Assembly: GCA_965199095.1 (NCBI GenBank)
Contig: CBDAQM010000004.1
Coordinates: 744,001-808,000, forward strand
Source of the DNA: LMUY01 sp965199095
Lineage (GTDB): Bacteria > Pseudomonadota > Alphaproteobacteria > Acetobacterales > Acetobacteraceae
DNA: 64,000 nt
Direction: 5' to 3'
Numbering within the stretch: position 1 is the first letter of the stretch; every line of letters starts with the position of its first letter. Below are positions 1-8,256 of this stretch, one piece after another. The position numbers and the translations under genes were made by a program. The notes below the pieces were generated by a model, which saw only the letters and a list, made by a program, of their open reading frames with translations, was not told the DNA's origin and made no database searches.

Positions 1-978
1 CCCGCCTTGCAGCAGGCCGTCGCCGCCACCAGCGTCGCAACCGCGACGGACGGGGTGGCAGAGGCGTATCTGGCGCTGGCCGCCAGCTTGCGGCAGCAGG
101 ATGCAGCCGATTTCGCCCTCCTGCTGCTGCGCATGGCGCTCGATCTGCGGCCGGACTTTGCCGCCGCCCGCCTGCTGGCAGCCGAAATCCAAACCTCCGC
201 CGGCCAGGTCCAAGCGGCCGCAGCGACGCTGTCCGCGATACCGCCGAGCGACCCGCTGATCGCCGTCGCCCAATTGCGGCTCGCCCAATATGCCGAACGC
301 GAAGGCCACACGGCGGAGGCGGAACAGCAACTGGAGCAGATGGCCGAGCAGTATCGCCAAACCCCCGAACCGCTGGCGTTGCTGGCGGAGATGCAGCGGG
401 GGGAAGACCATTTCGCCGAAGCGGTGGAGACCTACGCCCGCGCGATCCAGCGGCTCCGCCGGCCTGGCCCGGCGGATTGGGCGCTGTTCTACGAGCAGGG
501 CATTGCCTACGACCGGGAGCATGATTGGCCGCATGCCGAGGCCGATATGCTCCAGGCGCTCGACCTTGCGCCCGACCAGCCCTACGTCCTGAACTATCTG
601 GCCTATGCCTGGACCGAGCAGGGCCGCAACCTGCCGCGCGCCCGGCAGATGATCGAGCGGGCGGTGGAGGAGCGGCCGAATGACGGCTCCATCGTCGACA
701 GCCTCGGCTGGATCCTGCTGCGCCAAGGGGATAAGGCCGGGGCGGTGCACTTCCTGGAACGCGCGGTGGAGTTGCAGCCGGAGGATTCGACGATCAACAG
801 CCATTTGGGCGATGCCTACATGGCTGCCGGACGCCCGCACGAGGCGCAGGTGCAATGGCGCCGGGCCTTGATCCTCAATCCCGACCCGCAGGACATCCCG
901 GTGTTGCAGGCAAAACTGGCCGGCGCCGGCGACGCACGCCCGGCCGCCACCAGTTCCGCGGACCACCCGCTGGAGTGA
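1..978 (+). CDS. TPR-repeat protein, 5' end outside window
   Basis: The open frame runs in from the left edge without a clear start, so at least 325 C-terminal residues are seen. It is built of helical tetratricopeptide repeats, with TPR-like elements such as YLNYLAYAW, GSIVDSLGWILLRQGD and STINSHLGDAYMAAGR in the C-terminal half. TPR proteins act as scaffolds for protein-protein contacts; no enzymatic domain is visible in this part. Its stop overlaps the GTG start of ispE by 4 bp (GTGA), indicating translational coupling. A TPR gene directly before ispE is, as far as I recall, common in alphaproteobacteria. A signal peptide cannot be assessed because the N-terminus is missing. Confidence 0.85.
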   Translation, partial: PALQQAVAATSVATATDGVAEAYLALAASLRQQDAADFALLLLRMALDLRPDFAAARLLAAEIQTSAGQVQAAAATLSAIPPSDPLIAVAQLRLAQYAEREGHTAEAEQQLEQMAEQYRQTPEPLALLAEMQRGEDHFAEAVETYARAIQRLRRPGPADWALFYEQGIAYDREHDWPHAEADMLQALDLAPDQPYVLNYLAYAWTEQGRNLPRARQMIERAVEERPNDGSIVDSLGWILLRQGDKAGAVHFLERAVELQPEDSTINSHLGDAYMAAGRPHEAQVQWRRALILNPDPQDIPVLQAKLAGAGDARPAATSSADHPLE

Positions 979-1883
979 CGGGCTGGCTGACGGAGGCCGC
1001 TCCGGCAAAGGTGAATCTCAGCCTGCTGGTGACCGGGCGGCGGCCGGACGGCTACCATGTGCTGGACAGCCTGGTGGTGTTCGGCCCCGCTGCCGACCGG
1101 CTGCATGCGAAACCGGCGGCCGACCTGTCCTTGGGGATTGAGGGACCGTTCGCCGCCAGCCTTGCCGCGGATCCCGACAACCTCGTGCTGCGTGCCGGAC
1201 GGGTGCTATGCGCCTGGGCCGGGCGGACGCTGGGTGCGGCGCTGGTCCTGGAAAAGAACCTGCCTGTGGCGTCCGGCATCGGCGGCGGGTCGGCGGACGC
1301 CGCGGCGGCGCTGCGCCTGCTCTGCCGGTTATGGGATCTGCGGCCCGACCCGGCGGCGCTGTCGAACCTGGCCTTGGCGCTCGGGGCCGACGTGCCGGTC
1401 TGCCTGGCGAGCGCCCCGGCCCGGATGCGGGGCGTGGGCGACATCCTGTCGCCGCTGCTAGCCTTGCCACCGTGTGGGGTGTTGCTGGTGAACCCAAACG
1501 TGGCCGTGGCCACGGCGGACGTGTTCCGCGCCCGGGCCGCCGGGTTCTCTCGCGATCCGGACCCGCCCCCCCGATGGGATGATGCGGCGGCGTTGGCGGC
1601 AAGCCTGGCGGCGCTCGGCAACGACCTGGAGGCGCCGGCGCTGCAGCTGGCGCCGGTGATCGGGCAGGTGCTGGCGGCGCTGCGTGCGTTGCCATCCTGC
1701 CTGCTCGCCCGCATGAGCGGGTCGGGCGCCACCTGTTTCGCCCTATTCCCCGACCCGGGCGCGGCTGCGCGTGCCGCGGCGCGGCTGCCGTTGCAATGGT
1801 GGAGCGCGGCCGGGCCCCTTTACGAACCATGCGCGCCGGCCCTATTCACGGGCACCGACGATTGGGGCGTCGCCAAGCGGTAA
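975..1883 (+). CDS. ispE: 4-diphosphocytidyl-2-C-methyl-D-erythritol kinase
   Basis: 302 aa, the usual IspE length. It phosphorylates the 2-hydroxyl of CDP-methylerythritol with ATP in the cytoplasmic MEP isoprenoid pathway. The N-terminus has the family signature PAKVNLSLLV with the substrate-binding Lys, followed by RRPDGYH. The GHMP-kinase ATP loop LPVASGIGGGSADAAAAL lies near residues 95-112 and the catalytic Asp in GADVPVCL near 139. I chose GTG 975 because it overlaps the upstream stop and sits just before the conserved start; the frame is open upstream to 855 but that part resembles nothing. The last seven codons lie inside the tRNA-Gln gene, so the C-terminus is shaped by tRNA sequence. 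Confidence 0.93.
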   Translation: MTGWLTEAAPAKVNLSLLVTGRRPDGYHVLDSLVVFGPAADRLHAKPAADLSLGIEGPFAASLAADPDNLVLRAGRVLCAWAGRTLGAALVLEKNLPVASGIGGGSADAAAALRLLCRLWDLRPDPAALSNLALALGADVPVCLASAPARMRGVGDILSPLLALPPCGVLLVNPNVAVATADVFRARAAGFSRDPDPPPRWDDAAALAASLAALGNDLEAPALQLAPVIGQVLAALRALPSCLLARMSGSGATCFALFPDPGAAARAAARLPLQWWSAAGPLYEPCAPALFTGTDDWGVAKR

Positions 1884-1937
1884 GGCAGCGGATTTTGATT
1901 CCGCCATTCGGAGGTTCGATCCCTCCCGCCCCAACCA
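1863..1937 (+). tRNA. tRNA-Gln (anticodon TTG), prophage target
   Basis: 75 nt including an encoded CCA. The acceptor stem pairs TGGGGCG (1863-1869) with CGCCCCA (1927-1933). The anticodon arm is GCGGA/TCCGC with loop TTTTGAT, giving anticodon TTG, and the T arm is GGAGG/CCTCC around TTCGATC. The 5' part overlaps the end of ispE. The 3' end from 1921 is the phage attachment core, so the gene was rebuilt intact upon integration. Confidence 0.95.
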
Positions 1938-1939
1938 GC
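1921..1939 (+). repeat. attL core (19 bp)
   Basis: The sequence ccctcccgccccaaccagc spans the T-arm and acceptor 3' strand of tRNA-Gln plus two bases beyond CCA. It is repeated exactly at 52369-52387, and the flanking bases differ on both sides. Confidence 0.9.
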
Positions 1940-1985
1940 CTACTTTGTGCAATGAAAACAATGCTCTAGCTTGAGTTTTGGGCCC

Positions 1986-2010
1986 GCTGTGTAGCACTCT
2001 TGTGTAGCAG
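1986..2010 (+). promoter_or_regulatory. Candidate integrase arm-type sites, left end
   Basis: GCTGTGTAGCAC (1986-1997) is followed by TTGTGTAGCAG (2000-2010), two direct copies of a TGTGTAGCA word between attL and the integrase start. The same word occurs twice, inverted, just inside attR (52268-52295). Placement at both prophage ends suggests binding sites for the integrase N-terminal domain. This is inference; no consensus is known to me. Confidence 0.5.
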
Positions 2011-3174
2011 TGGGGCAGGCGTGGAACACGTTCAACGGCGCGGCGGACGATATTTCTGGCGAGGGCGACTCCCGGCCGACCTCGCAGCTGCATCCGGCCG
2101 ACGCGAAATAGTGCGGGCGCTGGACACAGCAGACCCTGCGATTGCCCGCGGACGTGCCGCCCGGCTAAACCTTGAGCTTCTGGACCTTTGGCAGGGAGCA
2201 CGAGAAGTGGCGGCGGGGACAGCTGACGAACTCCGCGCCCTGCTCGAGTCGCTGCTCTGGGCCCTGGATGAGAGCACGGCGGCCCGGAGGAAGGCACTCG
2301 GGGTCCGGCCGAACTCGCTGGCGGTCGAAGCCTTGACTGCAATCCAGGACCTTGCCGACGACGCGAAGCTGGAGCTGCCGACGCTGCTCCGGAACGTCGA
2401 ACGCTCCGAGACGGCCGAGGGCGCCACGGCGCGGGCTGCGGCGGTGGCAGGAGCGATGCCACCCGAGGCCTTGGGTCAGCTGCGGGATCTGCTCGGCAGC
2501 CTGGGCGTTCGCTCCGCAGTCACGGCCACGCCCAAGGCCACCTCCTTCTTGACGGATACCTACACGGCCGAGCGCCGCCTTCGGGAGGACGCCCACCGGC
2601 ATGTGGATGGCTATGTCCGGACTTTCGTCCGGGCTGTGGGTGACCGGCCACTGGCCGACTACAAGCGGGCGGACGTCGTCCGGTGGATCCGGACGCTGGA
2701 GAAGCTGCGGACAAGCTACGGCAAACGAAAAGGCGATGACACCAAGTCGCTGGCGCAAATCATCAAGGAAACGCAGCACGAGCCGACGCTGAACCGCACG
2801 ACAATTGAGAAGCACATCACGCACCTGCGGGCGTTCTTCCTGTCTGGGAACAAGCATCACCGCTGGTGCAGCCGTGACGAAATCGACGACCTGTTCAACG
2901 ACGTGCCCCTCAGCGACTCCGTGCCCGGCGCGAAGCCCAGGAAGTCCTGGACCATCGCTCAGTTGAACGAGCTGTTTGCGTCGCCGACATGGTCGGGCAC
3001 GCGCAGCCGCCGCGACGACGTGACGCATCGCCACGAACCCGGACCGCAGGTCCACAGGGACGCGTATTGGTGGCTGCCCGTTGCCGCGTTGTGGACAGGT
3101 GCCCGGTTGGAGGAGCTAGCCCAGCTACACCACGGCGACCTGGCCCAGGACCGTGGCGGCACCTACTACCTGCG

Positions 3175-3183
3175 CATCACCGA
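3175..3183 (+). repeat. IS21 target-site duplication, left copy
   Basis: catcaccga directly precedes the left IS end and recurs at 6044-6052. IS21 elements usually duplicate 4-8 bp, so one base may instead belong to the IS end. Confidence 0.85.
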
Positions 3184-3210
3184 TGTCAATCAGCGCCGAA
3201 AAGTTTCCAG
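3184..3210 (+). repeat. IS21 left terminal inverted repeat
   Basis: The end matches the right end at 22 of 27 positions, including TGT, CAGCG and AAAAGTTTCCAG. A second internal GTTTCCAG follows at about 3228. Confidence 0.85.
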
Positions 3211-3283
3211 TGAACAGCGTCCAATAGTTTCCAGTTGATCGGTATGATTTCGGCTTCGGTTTGTGGTGTTTGGATGGGTTTGG

Positions 3284-3607
3284 TCAGTCGCGTCCGTATC
3301 CGCGTGGCGGTTTGATGGAGGCGAGTTCGTCGAGGTCGACATCGGCAATTGCCTGCAGAGCGTCGGCGGTAGCGGTGCCTTGGAGGGTATCGGGCATCGC
3401 CTCGGCCCAGGCGGTGTATTCAGCCTGGAGCGCAATCAGTTCGGTGACGGCATCATGCCATCGCTGTGGCCGGGTGCGCCGGTCAGCCGGTCGCTTGTAG
3501 CGAACCACAGGGGGGGTTGTCTGAGCTTGGATGCGGACACGATACCGTGCCTGCCGTTCGGCACCGCTGAGCGGGTTGTCGCCTTGTGGCGGCCGGCCTC
3601 TTGGCAT
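3284..3607 (-). CDS. IS21-associated small protein of unknown function
   Basis: 107 aa, starting MPRGRPPQGD with a GGAGAAG ribosome site. It is basic in the N-terminal half (ERQARYRVR, RRTRPQRWH) and acidic towards the end (ADVDLDELASIKPP), with no catalytic motif. It lies between istB and the left IS end, in the same orientation as istB, so it travels with the element. I recall similar small proteins beside some IS21 transposase pairs, but no function is known to me. The basic segment is compatible with DNA binding. Confidence 0.65.
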   Translation of the reverse strand: MPRGRPPQGDNPLSGAERQARYRVRIQAQTTPPVVRYKRPADRRTRPQRWHDAVTELIALQAEYTAWAEAMPDTLQGTATADALQAIADVDLDELASIKPPRGYGRD

Positions 3608-3696
3608 GACTTCTTCTCCGTCACGTGACGTAATTCAGGGGGGGCGTGCCGCTGTTGCGTCGTTCCAAGCAATGGCGTCCGCCAGTTTGCAGTCGG

Positions 3697-4443
3697 TCAG
3701 CGTGGTTTGGGCTGCTGCTTGCGCTGTTTGAACCGATACGAGTCGTTACCCGTTTCCAGGATGTCGCAGTGGTGAGTGATGCGATCGAGCAAGGCAGTGG
3801 TCATTTTTGCGTCTCCGAACACGTTGACCCATTCGGCGAACGACAAATTAGTGGTAATAATGAGCGAGGTTTTCTCGTAGAGTTGGCTGATTAGGTGGAA
3901 TAATAAGGCGCCTCCAGAGGCTGGGAACGGCAGATATCCCAGTTCATCGAGTATAACAGCGTCTGCCTGAGCCAGTTGTCTGGCCATATTTCCCGCTTTG
4001 CCCTGCTTTTTTTCTTGCTCCAGTTGGTTGACCAGGTCGACGGCATTATAGAAGCGGACGCGCTTGCGCTGATGGATCGCAGCCACCCCCAATGCCGTGG
4101 CGACATGACTTTTTCCGGTTCCCGTTCCGCCGACCAGAATCAGGTTCTGCGCCGTTTCCATGAAGGTCGCGGTCGCCAGTTTCTCGATCTCCACTTTCGG
4201 CAACGGCGTTTCCGCCCAGTCGATGCCAGTAAGATCGCGATGCACCGGGAAGCGGGCTGCCTTGAGTTGGTAACGCAGGCTGCGAACCTGGCGATCGGCA
4301 AGTTCAGCCTCGATCAGCCGATCCAGCCAAACTTCAGGCTGAACCGGCCGCCGCGGCCCCTCGGCCAGCAGTTCGCTCCAGGCCGTTGCCATGCCGTAGA
4401 GATGCAACGCGGTGAGCGTGGCCAGACGATCAATGGATGACAT
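3697..4443 (-). CDS. istB: IS21 helper ATPase IstB
   Basis: 248 aa, full length for IstB, an AAA+ ATPase that assembles on target DNA and recruits the IstA transposase. Walker A is GGTGTGKS at about residues 105-112, Walker B is AVILDELGYLPF near 166, and sensor-type ITTNLSF follows. The start overlaps the end of istA by 14 bp, the usual IS21 arrangement that couples translation. No frameshift is seen. It resembles DnaC-like ATPases, but the istA neighbour and IS ends fix the assignment. Confidence 0.95.
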   Translation of the reverse strand: MSSIDRLATLTALHLYGMATAWSELLAEGPRRPVQPEVWLDRLIEAELADRQVRSLRYQLKAARFPVHRDLTGIDWAETPLPKVEIEKLATATFMETAQNLILVGGTGTGKSHVATALGVAAIHQRKRVRFYNAVDLVNQLEQEKKQGKAGNMARQLAQADAVILDELGYLPFPASGGALLFHLISQLYEKTSLIITTNLSFAEWVNVFGDAKMTTALLDRITHHCDILETGNDSYRFKQRKQQPKPR

Positions 4444-5929
4444 GGGCTACTCCGCGCAAATGGTCATAGCGGCCGCAATCAGCCACGGGTTCGACTTCGA
4501 GCTTGAGTGCGTCGGGCACACTCATGGTGCCGGGCTGGATCGGTGCGAGCAGCCGTCGCATCTCGTTCATCACCACGGAGGCGGTGACGACATTGCCCTC
4601 CAGCACCAGTTCACATGCGACTTCCAGCGGTTCCAGCCCGGCATCACGCGCCATCAGCAGCAGTTCAACGAAGGCCCTGTCGCCTTTGGGCTGCTTGAGA
4701 ATGCGGTCACGCACCAGTTGGATGGGTTTGGGCAGGTCCCATTCACGGAACGGCGTGCCGTTGCGCAACGCACCCGGCTTGTGCTCCAGGATGGGCAGGT
4801 AGTGCCAGGGATCGCAGATCAGCTGGTCCCGCCCGAAACGCCGGACATGATGGGCGATCACCGCTCCATCGGCCACGACGCTGATCTGCGTGGCGGTGCT
4901 GCGGACCGAGACCGCGCGGCCGGCAAATGCCGCTGGAACGCTATAGCGGTTGCGGTCCAGCACCACCAGGCACGTGCTGGAGACCCGCAGCATGTGCTCG
5001 ACATACCCATCGAAGGTCGCCGTGATCTGGCGTAAAGCAAGCTGCTCTTCAACAAAGCAAGCGGCAATCGATCGGTCCGGCGTCACCGGGTGCTTGCGCT
5101 GCGCCAACTCCCGGCATCGCGTTGCCAGCCATTGGTTCAATGCCTCGAAGTCGGCAAACCGGGCCAGCGGAGTAAACAGCCACTCACGGATGTTGCCAAC
5201 CTGGTTCTCGACCTGGCCTTTCTCCCACCCTGAGGCCGGAGTGCAAGCGACCGGCTCGAAGACATAATGGTTCGCCAACACCAGAAAACGGCGGTTGAAC
5301 AGCCGCTCCTTGCCGGTGAAGATCGTCTCGACGACGGCCTTGAGATTGTCATAGACCATGCGCTGCGTTACGCCGCCGAAGAAAGCGAATGCGCGGTTGT
5401 GCGCATCGAACACCATCTCCTGGGTCTCGCGGGGATAGGCCGCAACGAACATCTGGCGGCTGAATGTCAGGCGGAAATGCGCAACCTTGATGGTCTGCAT
5501 AACCCCGCCCAACTCGACTTGCTCGTGGCTCCAATCAAACTGGCAGACCTCACCGGGGGAGAACGACAGCGGCACATAGGCCTGGGTGAGAGCTGGACCG
5601 GATTTGACGGATTTCCAGCGTCGGACGAACCGTTGCACGCTGTCGTAGGCGCCGCGGTAGCCCTCGGCCTGCAACCCCTCGAACAGCCGGCGGGCGGTGC
5701 GGCGCTGAGCTTTGGGCAGCTGGCGTTCAACCCGCAACCAGGTCTCCAGCGTCTCCTCAAACCCACCCAGCATCGGTGTCGGTTGCTTGTGGCGGCGGTA
5801 AAGCGGTTCGCACTGAGTGCGGCAATGCTTGCGCACCGTCGGACGCGACAGGTTCAGGTCACGCGCAATCGAGCTGATACTCTCCTTGCTAACAAAATGA
5901 CGGCGCCGGATCTCGGCAATCAAATCCAT
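4430..5929 (-). CDS. istA: IS21 transposase IstA
   Basis: 499 aa. It catalyses cut-out and joining of the IS ends. The N-terminal helix-turn-helix (SISSIARDLNLSRPTVRKHC) is followed by a DDE integrase core: Asp in VCQFDWSHEQV, Asp in MVYDNLKAVV and Glu in GQVENQVGNIREWLF. A C-terminal Mu-type beta domain (DRNRYSVPAAFAGR) completes it. I chose ATG 5929 (MDLIAEIRRRHF), which fits the family; the frame is open 15 codons further upstream towards the IS end. It is intact and overlaps istB. Confidence 0.95.
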   Translation of the reverse strand: MDLIAEIRRRHFVSKESISSIARDLNLSRPTVRKHCRTQCEPLYRRHKQPTPMLGGFEETLETWLRVERQLPKAQRRTARRLFEGLQAEGYRGAYDSVQRFVRRWKSVKSGPALTQAYVPLSFSPGEVCQFDWSHEQVELGGVMQTIKVAHFRLTFSRQMFVAAYPRETQEMVFDAHNRAFAFFGGVTQRMVYDNLKAVVETIFTGKERLFNRRFLVLANHYVFEPVACTPASGWEKGQVENQVGNIREWLFTPLARFADFEALNQWLATRCRELAQRKHPVTPDRSIAACFVEEQLALRQITATFDGYVEHMLRVSSTCLVVLDRNRYSVPAAFAGRAVSVRSTATQISVVADGAVIAHHVRRFGRDQLICDPWHYLPILEHKPGALRNGTPFREWDLPKPIQLVRDRILKQPKGDRAFVELLLMARDAGLEPLEVACELVLEGNVVTASVVMNEMRRLLAPIQPGTMSVPDALKLEVEPVADCGRYDHLRGVAHVIH

Positions 5930-6016
5930 GAACAACACCCCAGACTCTCCAGCGAAAACGCCAGATGATCGCACGGACCAGGGTGGAAACTATTGGACGC
6001 TGTTTACCCCCGGAAT

Positions 6017-6043
6017 CTGGAAACTTTTGCACGCTGTTTCACA
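6017..6043 (-). repeat. IS21 right terminal inverted repeat
   Basis: Read inward it begins TGTGAAACAGCGTGC and ends AAAAGTTTCCAG, mirroring 3184-3210. Confidence 0.85.
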
Positions 6044-6052
6044 CATCACCGA
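6044..6052 (+). repeat. IS21 target-site duplication, right copy
   Basis: catcaccga, identical to 3175-3183. The integrase frame resumes here. Confidence 0.85.
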
Positions 6053-6534
6053 CGAGGACGGCCGCAAGCTGAAGACGGCGCACAGCATCCGGAACGTGCC
6101 CGTTCACCGGTTCCTGCGTGACCTTGGTTTCTGTGACCTGTTCCGGCGGGGAGGGAAGGGGCGAATTTGGCCGGAGCTCAAGCAGCATGGGCGCCCGCCC
6201 TCATGGGGTGCGCTATACAGCACGCACTTCACCGACTACAGGAGGTCATGCGGGCTGTATGAGCCGCTGAGGGACTTCCACTCTTTCCGGAGGACGGCGG
6301 TAACCATGCTGCGCACCCGGGCGCATGTGGACGCCCTGACTGTTGCCGCCCTCGTCGGACATGACGACTCCGACCCGGAGCTACGCCGCGTCCGGCAGAC
6401 CGACGACTACACGGACTACGACATCTCTGCCCTGAGCGCGGCGATGGAGAAGCTGGACTACGCGGGCTATGGACTGGACGTCAGCGTCCTGACCCGGACA
6501 GCGGCGGCATGCGGTCCACGAGGGGATGTCCACG

Positions 6535-6867
6535 ATGCCGAACGATGACAGCGCTCTCGGCTGCCGCACCGAATGCGATGCCTGCGGCAGGGTCATGGTC
6601 CACATCAACAAGACGGCTGCGGAGGGCGGCTGGCTGGTATGCGCTAGCACCCTGTGCGGGGTTGGCTGCGAAGAACCTGCCCGGTGGCGGCTCGACCGTG
6701 TGCAGGCGGCGGCGCGCAGGGCGTGGGGCGTTCTTGTGCGCCTGCGGTTCACGCCGTGGACCATCTTGGCGGACTACCAGGCCAGTGGCCGGTCATCCGC
6801 GTTGTCTTGGACCAAGGGGGTTCCACTCGTGCAATCCCAGGAGGACCGTGACCACTACGCCGAGTAG
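6535..6867 (+). CDS. Small cysteine-rich phage protein, unknown
   Basis: 110 aa. The N-terminal half has two cysteine clusters (GCRTECDACGR and CASTLCGVGC) that could bind zinc. The C-terminal half is basic and helical (ARWRLDRVQAAARRAWGVLVR). ATG 6535 is preferred because AGGGG lies 9 bases upstream; ATG 6526 abuts that site. The gene slightly overlaps the 3' end of the integrase. I recognise no family. It could be a small regulator such as an excisionase-like protein, but nothing shows that directly. Confidence 0.5.
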   Translation: MPNDDSALGCRTECDACGRVMVHINKTAAEGGWLVCASTLCGVGCEEPARWRLDRVQAAARRAWGVLVRLRFTPWTILADYQASGRSSALSWTKGVPLVQSQEDRDHYAE

Positions 6868-6948
6868 GCCGAAATCGACGAAGCCATGGACGGGGTCCTT
6901 TAGCTCGGCCCAAAGCGGCAAATCCGCCGGTAGTGCACCGCCAATTCG

Positions 6949-6977
6949 TTGCGGTTGCGGGACTATGCGTCTATGTT
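6949..6977 (+). promoter_or_regulatory. Candidate sigma-70 promoter
   Basis: TTGCGG, a 17-bp spacer, then TATGTT. Predicted transcription would begin about 20 bases before the GTG at 7005. The -35 TTGC word recurs at several other putative promoters of this prophage. Confidence 0.4.
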
Positions 6978-7004
6978 GACGCGCCTATTTCAAGGGAAGC
7001 CGCC

Positions 7005-7307
7005 GTGGTCTGTCCGCACTGCCGAAGCACAGTCAATCCAGACGCGACAGTATGCGCAGCCTGCGGGGCGCGGAAGCGGCTGCAGGGCGTGTCGACGACA
7101 ATACTCGCAGTGCTCGTCGTGTGGCTTGTGACACCGATTGCATATGTCGGCTGGATGTACAGCAAGACCGTGTCTCATACCGGCCAAGTGGCCACTACCG
7201 GCGAAGAAGTTGGCTCCGGCATTGCCACTGCCCTCATCGTATTCTTCGGATGGAAGCTGATGACGGCAATGTGGAGAGCAGGCAAGACAGTCGTCTGGGT
7301 CAGGTAG
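7005..7307 (+). CDS. Zinc-ribbon membrane protein, unknown
   Basis: 100 aa. The protein opens with a zinc ribbon (CPHC near residue 2 and CAAC near 17) and has two hydrophobic segments (STTILAVLVVWLVTPIAYVG and GIATALIVFFGWKLMTAM), suggesting an inner-membrane protein with a cytoplasmic zinc ribbon. I chose GTG 7005 because AAGGGAAG lies just upstream and the ribbon starts at residue 2; an open frame extends to 6933. Function is unknown. Small membrane proteins in this position of prophages can be superinfection-exclusion factors, but that is only inference. Confidence 0.6.
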   Translation: MVCPHCRSTVNPDATVCAACGARKRLQGVSTTILAVLVVWLVTPIAYVGWMYSKTVSHTGQVATTGEEVGSGIATALIVFFGWKLMTAMWRAGKTVVWVR

Positions 7308-7322
7308 TTCGGGAAGCAGCAC

Positions 7323-7538
7323 GTGGCAAAGAGTCGGCTGGAACTCCTCGAAGCACAACTCAAGGAGAACCAACGCAAACGCGAGTTAATCCACGCCTAT
7401 GTAGGTAAACTGAATGCGTTGGAAGCGCTCTTGATTCCGATTGCTCTCGGCAACGTGGAAGAGAGTGAGCTGCAGGTCCCCCTCGAGCGCGCCCGTATCG
7501 AGCTCGAGCTTGCCCGGAAGGCCTTGGAAGACGAGTGA
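7323..7538 (+). CDS. Small coiled-coil protein, unknown
   Basis: 71 aa, GTG start with GGGAAG upstream. Almost entirely charged heptad-like helix (LELLEAQLKENQRKRELIHAY, RARIELELARKALEDE), consistent with a coiled coil. It lies 15 bp after the zinc-ribbon membrane protein and probably shares its transcript; the next gene faces it. No family is recognised. Confidence 0.55.
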   Translation: MAKSRLELLEAQLKENQRKRELIHAYVGKLNALEALLIPIALGNVEESELQVPLERARIELELARKALEDE

Positions 7539-7551
7539 CCGCTGCCGGGTG

Positions 7552-8256
7552 TCAGAAATCGCATTCCTCCGACATGGCAGCCAAGGCATCCAGGCCCGCC
7601 ATCCGGACTGCCGGATCCATCCGGGCGCCCCGTGAACGCTTCAGGATGCTGCTGACACGGCGGACGGCATCGTCCAGGTTGTCGTTGACCACCGTGTGCT
7701 CGCACGCCTGGCGGCCGCGCATCGCCGTCATTATGCAGTAATCCGTCTCCATCCTGCGCTCCACAGCCTGCGGCATGTCCCCGCGCGCCAGCATCCTCCG
7801 CCGGACCTCGTCCATGGACGGCGGCTGAATGAACACGCTGACGACGTCCCCGGGCAGGGCTCTCGCCAGCCGGTGGGCACCGTCCGCGTCCAGCACGAAG
7901 CCGACGTCGACGCCTGCTGACAGGAGGACCTCAGTCGCGCCGCGGAGCGTGCCGTAGTGCTGCCCGGCATAGTCGGTGCTCTCCAGCATCCCATCGACTG
8001 CCAGCAGCTCGCGGAACTCGTGTGCGGTGACGAAGTGGTAGTCCACGCCATCCCGCTCGCCAGCTCGCGGCGGCCTGGTTGTGACGCTGACGCTCTCCCG
8101 CAGACCCGCGTCCAGCGAGATGAGCTTCCGCATGACGGTCGTCTTCCCAGAGCCGCTGGGGCCGACGAGCACCAAGCATAGGCCTCGGCGGATAGCCGGT
8201 TCTTCGACGAAATCCAAAAGGGGCTCGCAGACGAGTTCGTTGTTCGCGGTGTCCAT
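7552..8256 (-). CDS. Phage guanylate kinase homologue
   Basis: 234 aa. It has the P-loop GPSGSGKTT (residues 32-40), the GMP-binding signature TTRPPRAGERDGVDYHF and the downstream YGT of guanylate kinases. The family transfers phosphate from ATP to GMP in nucleotide salvage. The C-terminal part diverges and ends in an extra Arg/Met-rich tail. ATG 8256 has GGAGGAG upstream. It stands alone on the minus strand, convergent with the coiled-coil gene and divergent from the second recombinase. It could supply dGDP/GDP for phage replication, or be an adapted nucleotide sensor. The GMP-binding residues appear present. Confidence 0.82.
   Translation of the reverse strand: MDTANNELVCEPLLDFVEEPAIRRGLCLVLVGPSGSGKTTVMRKLISLDAGLRESVSVTTRPPRAGERDGVDYHFVTAHEFRELLAVDGMLESTDYAGQHYGTLRGATEVLLSAGVDVGFVLDADGAHRLARALPGDVVSVFIQPPSMDEVRRRMLARGDMPQAVERRMETDYCIMTAMRGRQACEHTVVNDNLDDAVRRVSSILKRSRGARMDPAVRMAGLDALAAMSEECDF

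Larger units (their letters stand above)
3184..6043 (-). mobile_element. IS21-family insertion sequence
   Basis: This 2,860-bp element has imperfect 27-bp terminal inverted repeats (3184-3210 and 6017-6043, both starting TGT and ending AAAAGTTTCCAG read inward). It also has the internal GTTTCCA repeats typical of IS21 ends, where the transposase binds. It carries istA and istB, overlapping and on the minus strand, plus a third small gene. Both genes are full length, so the element is likely active. It lies within the phage integrase. Confidence 0.93.
2021..6548 (+). pseudogene. int: Tyrosine integrase split by IS21-family insertion
   Basis: Removing 3184-6043 plus one copy of the 9-bp duplication rejoins the halves in one frame (RIT-D-EDGRK), giving a 552-aa integrase from GTG 2021. 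The N-terminus (HVQRRGGRYFWRGRLPADL) resembles the DUF6538-type start of phage integrases. The left half carries the first catalytic Arg (GARLEEL). The right half carries HSFRR (His-x-x-Arg), the Gly-His box LVGHDD and a candidate nucleophile Tyr in DDYTDYD. The IS therefore separates Arg I from the rest of the active site and neither half can catalyse recombination. Substrate would be the tRNA-Gln att site. A TTG at 2000 is an alternative start. Confidence 0.92.
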
